From NCBI GenBank assembly GCA_036493475.1, contig DASXPS010000187.1:1-48466 (forward strand): DNA of 48,466 nt, in the 5' to 3' direction. The notes beneath the pieces were generated by a model. The model searched no databases. It worked only from the letters and a program-made list of their open reading frames with translations, and was not told where the DNA came from. This document shows positions 25,588 to 33,617 of the stretch, in pieces. Both the position numbers and the translations under genes were made by a program. Positions within the stretch are counted from its first letter, which is position 1, and every line of letters begins with the position of its first letter. The DNA is from Sporichthyaceae bacterium. Lineage in GTDB: Bacteria; Actinomycetota; Actinomycetes; Sporichthyales; Sporichthyaceae.

Positions 25588-25708
25588 CGGTAGGTCCTCT
25601 CGTCTTTCCCCTGACCTTACGCACGACTGAGCCGAGCGGACGAGGGCACGCTTTTCGCCCTCGATCCCGAGGCGATGGAAGTGCGTTGACGAGCGCAGCG
25701 AGGAACAG

Positions 25709-25717
25709 TTGTCCACA
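25709..25717. promoter_or_regulatory. Single DnaA-box-like nonamer TTGTCCACA
   Basis: The sequence equals the actinomycete-preferred DnaA box and lies in the 216-base divergent gap (25588-25803) between the YbjN-like gene and its neighbour. A single box is not an origin; it may be chance or a DnaA-responsive site. Confidence 0.2.
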
Positions 25718-25803
25718 GGCGGCGCGATCTGCTGCGGACACCGGTGTCGGGACGGCAGGGTGCGGGTCAGCGGTCGCGTCGCGGCCCGCAGGACGGGGGA
25801 GAG

Positions 25804-26754
25804 ATGTCGAACAGGCACCGGATGAAGGACACGTGGCACACCGGGACGGGGGCGTTCGACGCGCGGCTGTCCGGCCTGACGGCGCGTCAGTCACAGCAGG
25901 TGCGCGACCTCATGCGCACCTCGCTGGCCGAGCGGGGCATCGAGGTGGCGGTCTACGCCACCCATCTGCGGGCCACCGACGGCCGCCAGTTCGGGCTGAA
26001 CACCATCGCCTCGATCTGCCACAACGCACGGGAGGCGGACTGGCCGCGGGTGATCAGCACGTTCCTCGACGATGCACTGACCCGTTTCCCGCAGCAGCCG
26101 CCGGCGCTGACCGCGGAGCAGTTGCGCGCCGGTACCCACCTGCGCCTGGCACTGGTCGAGGCAATGCCCGCGGACTGGGCCTCGTCGTATCAGTACACGC
26201 GCCGGTTGGGCGGCGGGTTGATGGAACTGCTGGTGCACCGGGACGGGGACTTCGTGCGCTGGTTGCGCGACGAGGACGTAGCCCTGGTCGGCTACGACGA
26301 GTTGATCACCATCGGGTTGGCCAACTTGATCGCGGCCGATTTCGACCACCTGGACGTGTTGGCGAGCGAACGCGGCCCGACCTATTGGCTGCGCGGGGAG
26401 TCGGGGTTCGTGGCGAGCAAGTTGCTGGTGCTGCCGGAGATCCTGCGCGTGCTGCCGTGCGCGGAGATCGACCCGGCGCACGGCGTGCTCCTAGCGGTGC
26501 CCACCCGGCACGACCTGGTCGTCACCCCGGTGAACTCGGGCGTGGTGTGGAACATAGCCAGGCTGATGTCGGTGGTAGCGCAGGAGTTCAGCAGCGGTGT
26601 GGCGCCGCTGTCCCCCCACCTTTACTGGTGGTGCGAGGGAGCGGTGCACCGGCTCACCGAGGTTGATCGCACGGGCATGCTGGAGCCCGCCCTGCCCGAG
26701 GAGTTCCTCGCGGTCACCGAGGGGCTCTGGGAGGGCGGCATCGACGCGGCATGA
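25804..26754 (+). CDS. Conserved protein of unknown function
   Basis: This 316-residue soluble protein has no signal peptide or membrane segment. Recognisable stretches are QQVRDLMRTSLAERGIEVAVYATHLRATDGRQFGLNTI near the N-terminus, followed later by DEDVALVGYDELIT and VLLAVPTRHDLVVTPVNSG, the last resembling DUF1444-like or immunity-type alpha/beta proteins of actinobacteria. ATG 25804 is preceded by GGGGGAGAG. It is divergent from the YbjN/T3SS-chaperone-like gene, which suggests shared regulation or a functional pair. I do not recognise the family with certainty. Confidence 0.65.
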   Translation: MSNRHRMKDTWHTGTGAFDARLSGLTARQSQQVRDLMRTSLAERGIEVAVYATHLRATDGRQFGLNTIASICHNAREADWPRVISTFLDDALTRFPQQPPALTAEQLRAGTHLRLALVEAMPADWASSYQYTRRLGGGLMELLVHRDGDFVRWLRDEDVALVGYDELITIGLANLIAADFDHLDVLASERGPTYWLRGESGFVASKLLVLPEILRVLPCAEIDPAHGVLLAVPTRHDLVVTPVNSGVVWNIARLMSVVAQEFSSGVAPLSPHLYWWCEGAVHRLTEVDRTGMLEPALPEEFLAVTEGLWEGGIDAA

Positions 26755-26767
26755 CGCCGGCGACGAA

Positions 26768-27313
26768 TCAGACCTCCCGCCCCACGAAGCACATGAGTTG
26801 GGTCACCGCGTCCGCGCCGGGCGGCGGTTCGACGGCCGGCCCGAACAGGCCCGGCCGACGGATCATCGCGTCCAGCGGCTTGAGCCCCTCCAGGGCACCG
26901 GCCGCGGCCTGCTCGTCGACCTTCTCATCCCCCCCGGTGGCCCGGGCCACGTCCCAGGTGTGGATGAGCATGTCCATGCACTGCAGACGCCCGATCAGCA
27001 TCTCGTAAGGCATCGGGCCCATCGGGCCGTCGATGACCTTGCCGGCCCGGGCCGGGTCGGCCAGCGCGTCCTCGACGGCGGCGCGGGCCGCGGCCCACTC
27101 CGCGGGCACGTCGCTGACCTTGCGCTCCTCGTGCGGGACTTCGTTGACCTGGTTCACCCAGGCACGGGCGTTGCCGATCACGTGGTCCATCACGTCCTGC
27201 GCGGTCCAGTCGGGGCAGGGGGATTGGTTGCTCCACGCGCCGGGCGGCACGGCCTGCACCCGGGCGGTCAGATCGTCGGCCAGCTTCCGGTAACGCGCGA
27301 GAGTCTCGGACAT
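26768..27313 (-). CDS. DinB/MDMPI-type metal-binding protein (TIGR03086-like)
   Basis: This 181-residue helical-bundle protein has LADDLTARVQAVPPGAWSNQSPCPDWTAQDVMDHVIGN at the N-terminus and MDMLIHTWDVARATGG later; the spaced His residues are the expected metal ligands. The family, including mycothiol-dependent maleylpyruvate isomerase relatives, is expanded in actinobacteria and often acts in thiol-dependent detoxification; the individual function is unknown. The start at 27313 is ATG after GGGGGAA. It converges on the gene before it (13 bases between stops). Confidence 0.85.
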   Translation of the reverse strand: MSETLARYRKLADDLTARVQAVPPGAWSNQSPCPDWTAQDVMDHVIGNARAWVNQVNEVPHEERKVSDVPAEWAAARAAVEDALADPARAGKVIDGPMGPMPYEMLIGRLQCMDMLIHTWDVARATGGDEKVDEQAAAGALEGLKPLDAMIRRPGLFGPAVEPPPGADAVTQLMCFVGREV

Positions 27314-27371
27314 GGGTATTCCCCCAAGGTGTCGACGGCCACAGTCATCGGCACCTTACGACGCGGCGTAC

Positions 27372-28574
27372 TCAGCGCAGGATCCCGGTGTGCCCGAGTG
27401 AGTACCGGCCGGGCTGCGGCCACACGCACAACCCGTGCGGGCCGGAGCCCACCGGGATCTTGTGCAGCAGCTTGCCGCTCTGCGTGTCGACCACGTAGAC
27501 CACCCGGTTGTACCGGCCGGCCAGCCACAACTGCTTGCCGTCCACGGACAACCCGCCCATGTCCGGGCTGCCGCCACCGGGCAGCCACCACTTATTCGTG
27601 ACCTCGCCGGTGGCGAAGTCGAAGGTGGAGATCGAGCCCTCGCCGCGGTTGGTGACGTACATGGTCCGGGAGTCACGGCTGATGTAGAGGCCGTGCGTGC
27701 CCTTGCCGGTGGGGATGAACCCGGTGAGCTTGAACTGGTCACCGTTGAGTAGGAACAGGCCGTCTTTGTGCATGTCGGCCACGTACCAGGTGGACCCGTC
27801 CGGGGAGATCTTGATGTCCTGCGGCATGCCGCCGGGCAGCGGCAGTACGCCCAGCAGCGAATGGTGCTGCACGTCGACCTTGAGCAGTTCGCCGGTGAAC
27901 TCGCAGGTGACGATCATGTAGCGGCCGTCGGGGGAGAAGTCCGCGTGGTTCACCCCGTCGCAGGGCACGTCGAGGATGTGTTGGATGGACATGGTGTGCG
28001 GATCGCGGAACACGATCTGCTTGTCCTCCGAGGCCATCACCACTGCGGAGCGACCGTCCGGGGTGAAGTACAGGTTGTACGGGTCGTGCACCGGTACCGG
28101 CTTGCCCACCTCGCCGGTGATCGCGTCGATCGGGGTGAGCGAGTTGCCCTTGTCGTTGTTCACCCACAGCGTGCGCAGGTCCCAGGACGGCACCACGTGC
28201 TGCGGGTTCAGCCCGACGTCGATGGTGCGGATGACCCGGAACGTGGTCGGGTCGATCTCGCTGACCGTGTGGCTGTTGGAGTTCGGCACCCAGACCCGCG
28301 GCGTGACGTCGGCCAGGAACGGGGCCAGCGCGCCCGGCCGGTCGGCGGCGTAGAGGTCATTCGGGTCCAGCGGTGCGGGCATGCCGGGCAGCAGATCGAG
28401 GGCCGAGTGCGCCCCGGCCGGCACCGGCCCCTCGTCGGGCTGGGAGTGCTCGGCCATCACCGGGGCGGCCAGGGAGTGCACCGTGGGTCCGGAACAGGCC
28501 GACAGCACCGTGAGCGCCACGAGGGTGAGCGTCGCGGCGGCATCGCGCAGGCGACGCGTAGGTGAAGCGGGCAT
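27372..28574 (-). CDS. Secreted YVTN-type beta-propeller lipoprotein
   Basis: This 400-residue protein has a lipoprotein signal peptide ending in LTVLSAC, so the mature protein is anchored outside the membrane. It then carries seven or so beta-propeller blades with repeating phrases: VWVPNSNSHTVSEIDPTTFRVIRTIDVG, NLYFTPDGRSAVV, HADFSPDGRYMIVTCE, DIKISPDGSTWYVADM, GLYISRDSRTMYVTNRGEGSISTFD. The YVTN/SMP-30-like family acts as binding scaffolds or in redox chemistry. ATG 28574 is chosen because the signal peptide begins there, with AGGAG upstream. It sits next to a Kelch lipoprotein on the same strand. Confidence 0.85.
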   Translation of the reverse strand: MPASPTRRLRDAAATLTLVALTVLSACSGPTVHSLAAPVMAEHSQPDEGPVPAGAHSALDLLPGMPAPLDPNDLYAADRPGALAPFLADVTPRVWVPNSNSHTVSEIDPTTFRVIRTIDVGLNPQHVVPSWDLRTLWVNNDKGNSLTPIDAITGEVGKPVPVHDPYNLYFTPDGRSAVVMASEDKQIVFRDPHTMSIQHILDVPCDGVNHADFSPDGRYMIVTCEFTGELLKVDVQHHSLLGVLPLPGGMPQDIKISPDGSTWYVADMHKDGLFLLNGDQFKLTGFIPTGKGTHGLYISRDSRTMYVTNRGEGSISTFDFATGEVTNKWWLPGGGSPDMGGLSVDGKQLWLAGRYNRVVYVVDTQSGKLLHKIPVGSGPHGLCVWPQPGRYSLGHTGILR

Positions 28575-28736
28575 GGAGGGGCGTGCTCCTAGGTATGGCC
28601 TTGCGATGACAACCGGTCCGCTCTCGGGCGGCAGTCGCGAGCCCGGTTCTTCGCATGGTCGGTTCGGTGCTTCGGCAGTCCAACCCAAGATGTCCAGTTT
28701 GGTGCTCTGCTTACCAGTTGCGTCCCGTGGCGAGTG

Positions 28737-29741
28737 TTATGGCACGGTTTGGACCATGAAAATCTGCAGCCTCGCCGTCTGACGACTTCCCCCGGCCACG
28801 GGGCCACCGCCGGGCAGATAGATCCGGTTGCCCTCCGCGACCGCCTCCACTCCCTGGACCGCGAGCGGCAGATCGGATCCCTGGCGCCAGTGGTCGGTGG
28901 CCGGGTCGTAGCGCCAGGTCTGGGGGTAGACCCGGGTTTCGCCGGGATCCTCACCGCCGAGCACCCAGAACGCGCCGTCCAGCACCACCCCGGCACAGGA
29001 GTTGCGGCCCGCGGGCAGCGGGGCGGCGGTGGTCCAGGCGTCGGTGGTCGGGTCGTAGACCTCGTGCACCTGCAGGCTGCCCGGCCGACCGCCCACGACG
29101 TGGATTTTTCCGTCCAGCAGCCCGAACGCGGTGTGGTCGCGGGCGGTGGGCATGGCCGCGGCGATGGACCAGGTATCGGTGGCCGGGTCGTAGACGTCGT
29201 GCCGGGTGACGTCGCCGTGCCCGTCGCGTCCGCCGATAAGGTGGATCTTGCCCTGCAGCAGCACGGCCGCGGCGGCCGCCCGGGCGTCGGGAATCGGGGC
29301 GCGGGCGTGCCACCGGTCGGTGGCCGGGTCGTAGCGGTAGACGCCGGTGGTTGCGCCGTGCGCGTCGTACCCGCCGATCGCATAGACCGCGTCGGTGGTG
29401 GCCACTGCGGCCATGTGGTCCAGCGCGACGGGCAGCGGGGCGGCGGCGCGCCAGCGTTGGGTGGCGGTGTCGTAGATCAGGTGGGTGGTGGAGGCCGGAT
29501 GGCCGTCCACATAGCCGCCGAGCACGTGGATGCGGCCGTCCAGCAGCGCCACCCCGACCTCGCTGACCGCGGTCGGCAGCGCGGGACCGTCGATCCAGCT
29601 GCCGGTGCCGGGGGTGCCGGTCGGGGTGGGGGCGGAGGGAGGTGTCGCCGGTGTCGCCGAGGGATGATGGGAGCACGCTGCCAGCAGCGTGACGAGTGTC
29701 ATTCCTGCGATGCTGCGGCGGACCGACACGGGACGCATCAT
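28737..29741 (-). CDS. Secreted Kelch-repeat lipoprotein
   Basis: This protein of about 334 residues has a lipobox LVTLLAAC, a Pro/Thr-rich linker (PATPPSAPTPTGTPG) and six Kelch-type repeats (GG-Y...W pattern: IHVLGGYVDG, VYAIGGYDAHG, IHLIGGRDGHG, IHVVGGRPG, FWVLGGED, IYLPGGG). Each blade pairs a double Gly with YDPATDxW. It is probably an extracellular ligand- or carbohydrate-binding propeller. ATG 29741 or a few codons either side is the start; a GTG at 29768 is possible but leaves a longer N-region before the TM. The 162-base gap to the YVTN gene holds no gene. Confidence 0.82.
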   Translation of the reverse strand: MMRPVSVRRSIAGMTLVTLLAACSHHPSATPATPPSAPTPTGTPGTGSWIDGPALPTAVSEVGVALLDGRIHVLGGYVDGHPASTTHLIYDTATQRWRAAAPLPVALDHMAAVATTDAVYAIGGYDAHGATTGVYRYDPATDRWHARAPIPDARAAAAAVLLQGKIHLIGGRDGHGDVTRHDVYDPATDTWSIAAAMPTARDHTAFGLLDGKIHVVGGRPGSLQVHEVYDPTTDAWTTAAPLPAGRNSCAGVVLDGAFWVLGGEDPGETRVYPQTWRYDPATDHWRQGSDLPLAVQGVEAVAEGNRIYLPGGGPVAGGSRQTARLQIFMVQTVP

Positions 29742-29818
29742 GCCTGCCCGTGAGAAGCTGAACCGCACCAGCAGGCAGGGAACTTTCTGATGACCCGTCA
29801 GTTCGCTCGGTCCGGCCG

Positions 29819-30493
29819 ATGAGCCGCGGCGCGCCGGCCCTCGCGCGCACCCGGCGGTGGACCCGGGCCCGACTGACCACAGCCGGCGGCTGGCGGGAGT
29901 TCGTCCGCGGTCGGGACGTCGCGGTGGCCTACGCGATCGCGGTGGCGGGGACGGAACTGGTGCTGGGTCTGCTGCCCGACGACGTGCATCAGCGCACGGT
30001 GATCCGGTGCAGCACGAACCTCTACAACCTGCACCACAGCCCCATGTTCGTGCTCGCGGCCAGCGCCTTCGTGGTGAACAACGCGCTGTCGCTGTGGCAA
30101 CTGCCGATCCTGGTCCTGGCCTACGGCGCCGCGCAGCGCTGGGTGGGTCGGGTCGCCACGGTGATCGTCGGGATCCTCGGCCACGTGGGCGCGACGCTGT
30201 TCGTCGCCACCGTGATGAGCGCGTCGCTCGCCCGCGGCCGCCTGGAGCGCAGCGCCGCGCACGTGTCCGACGTCGGGATCAGCTACGGCCTGATGTGCAT
30301 CTTGGGCTTCATCATCACCCGGGTGCCGGATCGCTACCGCCCCGCCTACATCGCCGCGTTGCTCGCCTTCGCCGGCGGACCGTTGCTGTTCACCCCGACG
30401 TTCACGGCGCTCGGTCACGTGAGCGCGCTGACCCTGGGGCTTGGTCTGGCACTGTTGGCCGAGCAGGTGTCTGCCGCCACGGTGAAGGAGTAG
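29819..30493 (+). CDS. Rhomboid-like integral membrane protein
   Basis: This 224-residue polytopic protein has about six hydrophobic segments, with GISYG (GxSxG, candidate nucleophile Ser) and LGHVSALTLGLGLA with His in the expected last TM, matching the Ser/His dyad of rhomboid intramembrane proteases. TNLYNLHHSPMFVLAASAFV matches the actinobacterial rhomboid-like subgroup. Whether it is a protease or a pseudo-protease needs testing. A 10-codon frame at 29789-29821 ends on the ATGA of this start. The downstream metal-binding gene follows three bases after its stop, so they form an operon. Confidence 0.75.
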   Translation: MSRGAPALARTRRWTRARLTTAGGWREFVRGRDVAVAYAIAVAGTELVLGLLPDDVHQRTVIRCSTNLYNLHHSPMFVLAASAFVVNNALSLWQLPILVLAYGAAQRWVGRVATVIVGILGHVGATLFVATVMSASLARGRLERSAAHVSDVGISYGLMCILGFIITRVPDRYRPAYIAALLAFAGGPLLFTPTFTALGHVSALTLGLGLALLAEQVSAATVKE

Positions 30494-30496
30494 GTA

Positions 30497-31267
30497 GTGC
30501 AGGAGATCGTTGACGCCCTGGCCGGCGAGCACGCCGCGCTGCGGGACCGACTGGCCGGGCTGAGCCCGGCGGACTGGGCGCGGCCCTCGCAGTGCGCCGG
30601 GTGGAGCATCGCCGACGTCGTGCTGCACATGGCGCAGACCGACGAGTTGGCCGGGGGCAGCGCCAGTGGGGATCTGGCCGGCGGCGCGGCGCAGGCCGGC
30701 TGGGACCTGACCACGCTGGGCAACGACGGCCCCGTCGACTCCGACGTCATCGCCGACGCTGCGGTGGTCACCGGCCGCGGCATGGACCCCGCGGAGTTGC
30801 TGGCCCGGTACACGAACGCCGCGGACCGGATGTGCACGGCGCTGCGTGCCTGCGACCCGCGCGCGCCGCTGACCTGGGTGGTGGGCCGCCTGCCCGCCCG
30901 CACCCTGGCCACGACGCGGCTGGCCGAGTGCTGGATCCATGCCGGCGACATCGGTTACGCGCTCGGCATCGAGCCCGAACCCAGCGAGCGGTTGTGGCAC
31001 ATCGCCCGGCTGGCCTGGCGCACGCTGCCCTACGCGTTCACCAAAGCCGGCCGTGCGCTGCACGGCCCGGTTGCGCTGCTGCTCACCGCGCCGGACGGCA
31101 GCACCTGGCACTTCGACCACGACGAGCCCGCCGACACCGTGGTGCAGGGCGACGCGCACGCCTTCTGTCTGCTGGCCGCGCGCCGGGTCGGCCCCGCGGA
31201 ATCCGGCCTCAAGGCCGTCGGCCCGGACGCCGACGCCGTGCTGGAACTCGTCCGCACCTTCGCCTGA
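30497..31267 (+). CDS. DinB/MDMPI-type metal-binding protein (TIGR03084-like)
   Basis: This 256-residue protein has an N-terminal DinB-like helical bundle: QEIVDALAGEHAALRDRLAGL, WARPSQCAGWSIADVVLHMAQTDELA (His ligand), AECWIHAGDIGYALGIE (His ligand). A C-terminal SCP2-like/MDMPI_C region follows (LHGPVALLLTAPDGSTWHF). The family includes mycothiol-dependent maleylpyruvate isomerase relatives. GTG 30497 follows AAGGAG embedded in the stop region of the rhomboid-like gene, so translation is coupled. A hairpin repeat follows 23 bases after its stop. Confidence 0.87.
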   Translation: MQEIVDALAGEHAALRDRLAGLSPADWARPSQCAGWSIADVVLHMAQTDELAGGSASGDLAGGAAQAGWDLTTLGNDGPVDSDVIADAAVVTGRGMDPAELLARYTNAADRMCTALRACDPRAPLTWVVGRLPARTLATTRLAECWIHAGDIGYALGIEPEPSERLWHIARLAWRTLPYAFTKAGRALHGPVALLLTAPDGSTWHFDHDEPADTVVQGDAHAFCLLAARRVGPAESGLKAVGPDADAVLELVRTFA

Positions 31268-31290
31268 TCCCACCCGCCCCGGCTTCCCAC

Positions 31291-31352
31291 CCCGAAAGCG
31301 CAGAAGCGCACGTAAAACCACCGCATTTTACGTACGCTTCTGCGCTTTCGGG
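31291..31352. repeat. Intergenic hairpin repeat, copy 2 (most perfect)
   Basis: CCCGAAAGCGCAGAAGCG (31291-31308) pairs perfectly with 31335-31352, and the stem continues through ACGTAAAA/TTTTACGT with one mismatch, about 27 paired bases around an 8-base loop. It lies between a metal-binding protein gene and the NYN gene, both on plus. Confidence 0.75.
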
Positions 31353-31475
31353 CGTCAAACCGTGGGGCGCCGCAACCGAACGGATGAGGGCGGACGGGAC
31401 ATTCGTCCGTTCCCGGACCGTGCCCCCGGCGGGACAGTGAGCCCAGCGACGCGTGCACCGGGGAGGGTGGAGGCG

Positions 31476-32444
31476 ATGCGGGCTTACTGTTCGCTGTTCA
31501 TCGACGCCGGGTACCTGATGGCCGCGGTATCCACCCGGGTCACCGGGACCTCGCTGCGCAGCGCCACCGACATGGACGTGCGCGGTCTGCTCGACGACGT
31601 GGCGGCCCAGGTGCAGGCCGACTGTGGGCTGCCGTTGTTGCGCATCCACTGGTACGACGCGGGCACCAAGGCCGGCACACCCGACCTGCGGCAGCGGGAG
31701 ATCGCCGAACTGCCCCGGGTGAAGGTGCGGCTGGGCCGGCTGGGCCACAACGGCGAGCAGAAGGGCGTGGACCTCAAGCTCGCCCTCGACCTCATCGCCC
31801 AATCCCGCAACCGGGTGGCCGAGGTCATCTATCTGATCTCCGGCGACGACGACCTGTCCGAGGCCGTGGAGGCCGCGCAGGAACTCGGCGTGCAGGTGAT
31901 CGGGCTGGTGGTGCCCGACGAGGCAGGCGAGGCGATCGCGGTGTCCCGGCATCTGCGGCAGACCCTCGACCGCACAGTGCACATCGACGGCGCGACGATC
32001 GATGAACGGGTGAAGCGGGCGATGGTCCTGCTCACGGCCTTGCCGACGCCGACCGCCGCCATCCCCAGCCAGCCGGCGCCGCGGCCCACGCCGTTGCTGG
32101 TGACGCCCACGCGACCGGCCGGTGCCGCCGTGCTCCGGCTACCGGTGCCGCCCCGTTCGGTGCCCGCCTATGTCACCAGCACCGGCTCGGGGGGTAGCTG
32201 GCCCGACGAGGGCCCGCTGGAGGATGCCGTCCGGTTCGTCGTGGACAAGGTGGTGCAGAACCTGTGGCGCACCGCCGGACCCGGCCTGCGCGAGGAACTG
32301 GGCCGTGGCCGGCCGAACGTCCCGGCCGATATCGACCGCACGCTGCTCAACGACCTGAGCAACAAGCTCGGCAACTACGACCTGTCGCAGCCGGCCCGCT
32401 TCGCGCTGCGCGACGCCTTCTGGGAGAGCGTCGACCGCCAGTAA
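31476..32444 (+). CDS. NYN-domain (PIN-like) ribonuclease-type protein
   Basis: This 322-residue protein has an N-terminal NYN/PIN-like domain with its acidic set: FIDAGYL (D10), KGVDLKLALDL and ISGDDDLSEAVE, which bind metal in this nuclease superfamily. A Pro-rich linker (PTPTAAIPSQPAPRPTP) follows, then a C-terminal domain (AVRFVVDKVVQNLWRTAG, PADIDRTLLNDLSNKLG) that may contact RNA or a partner. GGAGGGTGGAGGCG precedes ATG 31476. It is probably an RNA-processing or decay enzyme; the substrate is unknown. The 208-base upstream gap contains hairpin repeat copy 2. Confidence 0.82.
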   Translation: MRAYCSLFIDAGYLMAAVSTRVTGTSLRSATDMDVRGLLDDVAAQVQADCGLPLLRIHWYDAGTKAGTPDLRQREIAELPRVKVRLGRLGHNGEQKGVDLKLALDLIAQSRNRVAEVIYLISGDDDLSEAVEAAQELGVQVIGLVVPDEAGEAIAVSRHLRQTLDRTVHIDGATIDERVKRAMVLLTALPTPTAAIPSQPAPRPTPLLVTPTRPAGAAVLRLPVPPRSVPAYVTSTGSGGSWPDEGPLEDAVRFVVDKVVQNLWRTAGPGLREELGRGRPNVPADIDRTLLNDLSNKLGNYDLSQPARFALRDAFWESVDRQ

Positions 32445-32470
32445 CCGCGGGTGGCACCCACCACCCCCGA

Positions 32471-32515
32471 GGCGTCGAAGAAGGGTGAGCCATAGCTCAC
32501 GCCTGCTCGGACGCC
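32471..32515. repeat. Composite palindromic element over the nitronate monooxygenase stop (copy 2)
   Basis: GTGAGCCATAGCTCAC (32485-32500), one base away from the aldehyde dehydrogenase copy, is flanked by GGCGTC (32471-32476) and GACGCC (32510-32515). The gene's stop codon lies in the core. The spacing of outer arms and core is nearly the same as at 12100-12145. Confidence 0.55.
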
Positions 32516-33561
32516 CACCGGGTGGCGACGGCGCGGAGGGCTTCCTGCGTCTCCTTGTGCAGCCGGGCGAGCACGTCGGCGGCCGATTCGGCGACCGCCA
32601 ACGGGTAGGCCTGGCCGGCCCACAGGTGCAGGTTCTCCCGGTTGCCGGTCTGCTTGGCGTTGGCCCGCAGCGGTGCGGTCACGTGATGGATCTGCGGGTA
32701 GGCGCTGATCGCGTCGGCGTTGTGGCGTGCCATGAACTCGTTGCGAATGCCGCGGGCTCGCCGGCCGCTGAACGCACGGGTGACGGCGGTGAGCGGGCCG
32801 GGGGAGGAGATCGCCTCCCGGTGCACCGGCGCGGTGCCCGCCTCCGGGCAGAGCATGAGCGCGGTGCCGATGGCCGCCGCCGATGCGCCGGCGGCGAGCA
32901 CCGCGGCAATCGCGCGCCCGGTGGCGATGCCGCCCGCGGCCACCATGGGTAGGTCGACCCGAGCGGCGACCAACTGAAGCAGCGTCAGAAGGCCGATATC
33001 GGCGGGGTGCGCATCGTCGAAGCTGCCCCGGTGCCCACCGGCCTCGAAGCCCTGCACAGCCAGGCCATCCGCGCCCACCGCGGCCGCCGCTTCGGCGTCC
33101 TCCGGACAGATCACTGTCACCCACGCCACGCCGCCGGCCGCGTGCACCCGTTCCACGTCCAGCGCCGAGGGGCAGCCGAAGGTGAACGAGACGATCGGCA
33201 CCCGCCGCGCGCAGACCATCTCGAGCTTCTCGAGGGACCAGTCCTCGGCCCAGCGCGGCGCGCCCAACTCGACGCCGGCCGCGGTCGCCGCCGGCTGGAT
33301 GCGGTCGGTATACGCCGCCACCCGGTCCTCGTCCGCCCCGTGTCCGGGCGGGGCGAACAGGTTCACGCCGAACGGGGCGTCGCCGATCTCACCGGTCAGC
33401 GTGTCCAGGTTGGCGGACAGCGCCTCGACGCTCTTGTAGCCGGCGGCCACGAACCCGAGCCCGCCGGCTCGAGTGACCGCGGCGCTCAGCGCCGGGGTGG
33501 ACGGGCCGCCGGCCAGCGGCGCCTGCACGATCGGGACGCGAAGGGAATCGAGACTGAACAC
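32497..33561 (-). CDS. Nitronate monooxygenase (2-nitropropane dioxygenase-type flavoprotein)
   Basis: This 354-residue FMN TIM-barrel enzyme has an N-terminal PIVQAPLAGGPSTPALSAAVTRAGGLGF and the phosphate-binding MVAAGGIATGRAIAAVLAAGASAAAIGTALMLCPEAG typical of the family, with EAGGHRGSF as the catalytic His region. It oxidises alkyl nitronates or a related carbon acid. GTG 33561 is preferred because the minus-strand -10 TACAGT (33569-33574) ends exactly seven bases before it, which suggests a leaderless transcript; GTG 33570 is the alternative. It is divergent from the F420 PPOX gene. Confidence 0.9.
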   Translation of the reverse strand: MFSLDSLRVPIVQAPLAGGPSTPALSAAVTRAGGLGFVAAGYKSVEALSANLDTLTGEIGDAPFGVNLFAPPGHGADEDRVAAYTDRIQPAATAAGVELGAPRWAEDWSLEKLEMVCARRVPIVSFTFGCPSALDVERVHAAGGVAWVTVICPEDAEAAAAVGADGLAVQGFEAGGHRGSFDDAHPADIGLLTLLQLVAARVDLPMVAAGGIATGRAIAAVLAAGASAAAIGTALMLCPEAGTAPVHREAISSPGPLTAVTRAFSGRRARGIRNEFMARHNADAISAYPQIHHVTAPLRANAKQTGNRENLHLWAGQAYPLAVAESAADVLARLHKETQEALRAVATRWASEQA

Positions 33562-33574
33562 GTTCAGCACTGTA
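33562..33574 (-). promoter_or_regulatory. -10 element for leaderless nitronate monooxygenase mRNA
   Basis: TACAGT on the minus strand (33569-33574) is followed by seven bases and GTG. There is no Shine-Dalgarno-like sequence between, as for leaderless actinobacterial transcripts. Confidence 0.45.
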
Positions 33575-33605
33575 CGAGCCGATGCGCCCTGCCGGTCCCA
33601 ATGGT

Positions 33606-33617
33606 TAGCGTGCTCAC
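33606..33617 (+). promoter_or_regulatory. -10 element for leaderless F420 PPOX mRNA
   Basis: TAGCGT at 33606-33611 ends six bases before ATG 33618, placing the expected transcription start at the A of ATG. The gap to the divergent nitronate monooxygenase is under 60 bases, so both promoters lie back to back. Confidence 0.45.

Noticed and set aside
25709-25717. Possible replication origin based on TTGTCCACA
   Set aside because: Only one perfect box was found in the gap, and there is no AT-rich unwinding region or dnaA/dnaN neighbour.
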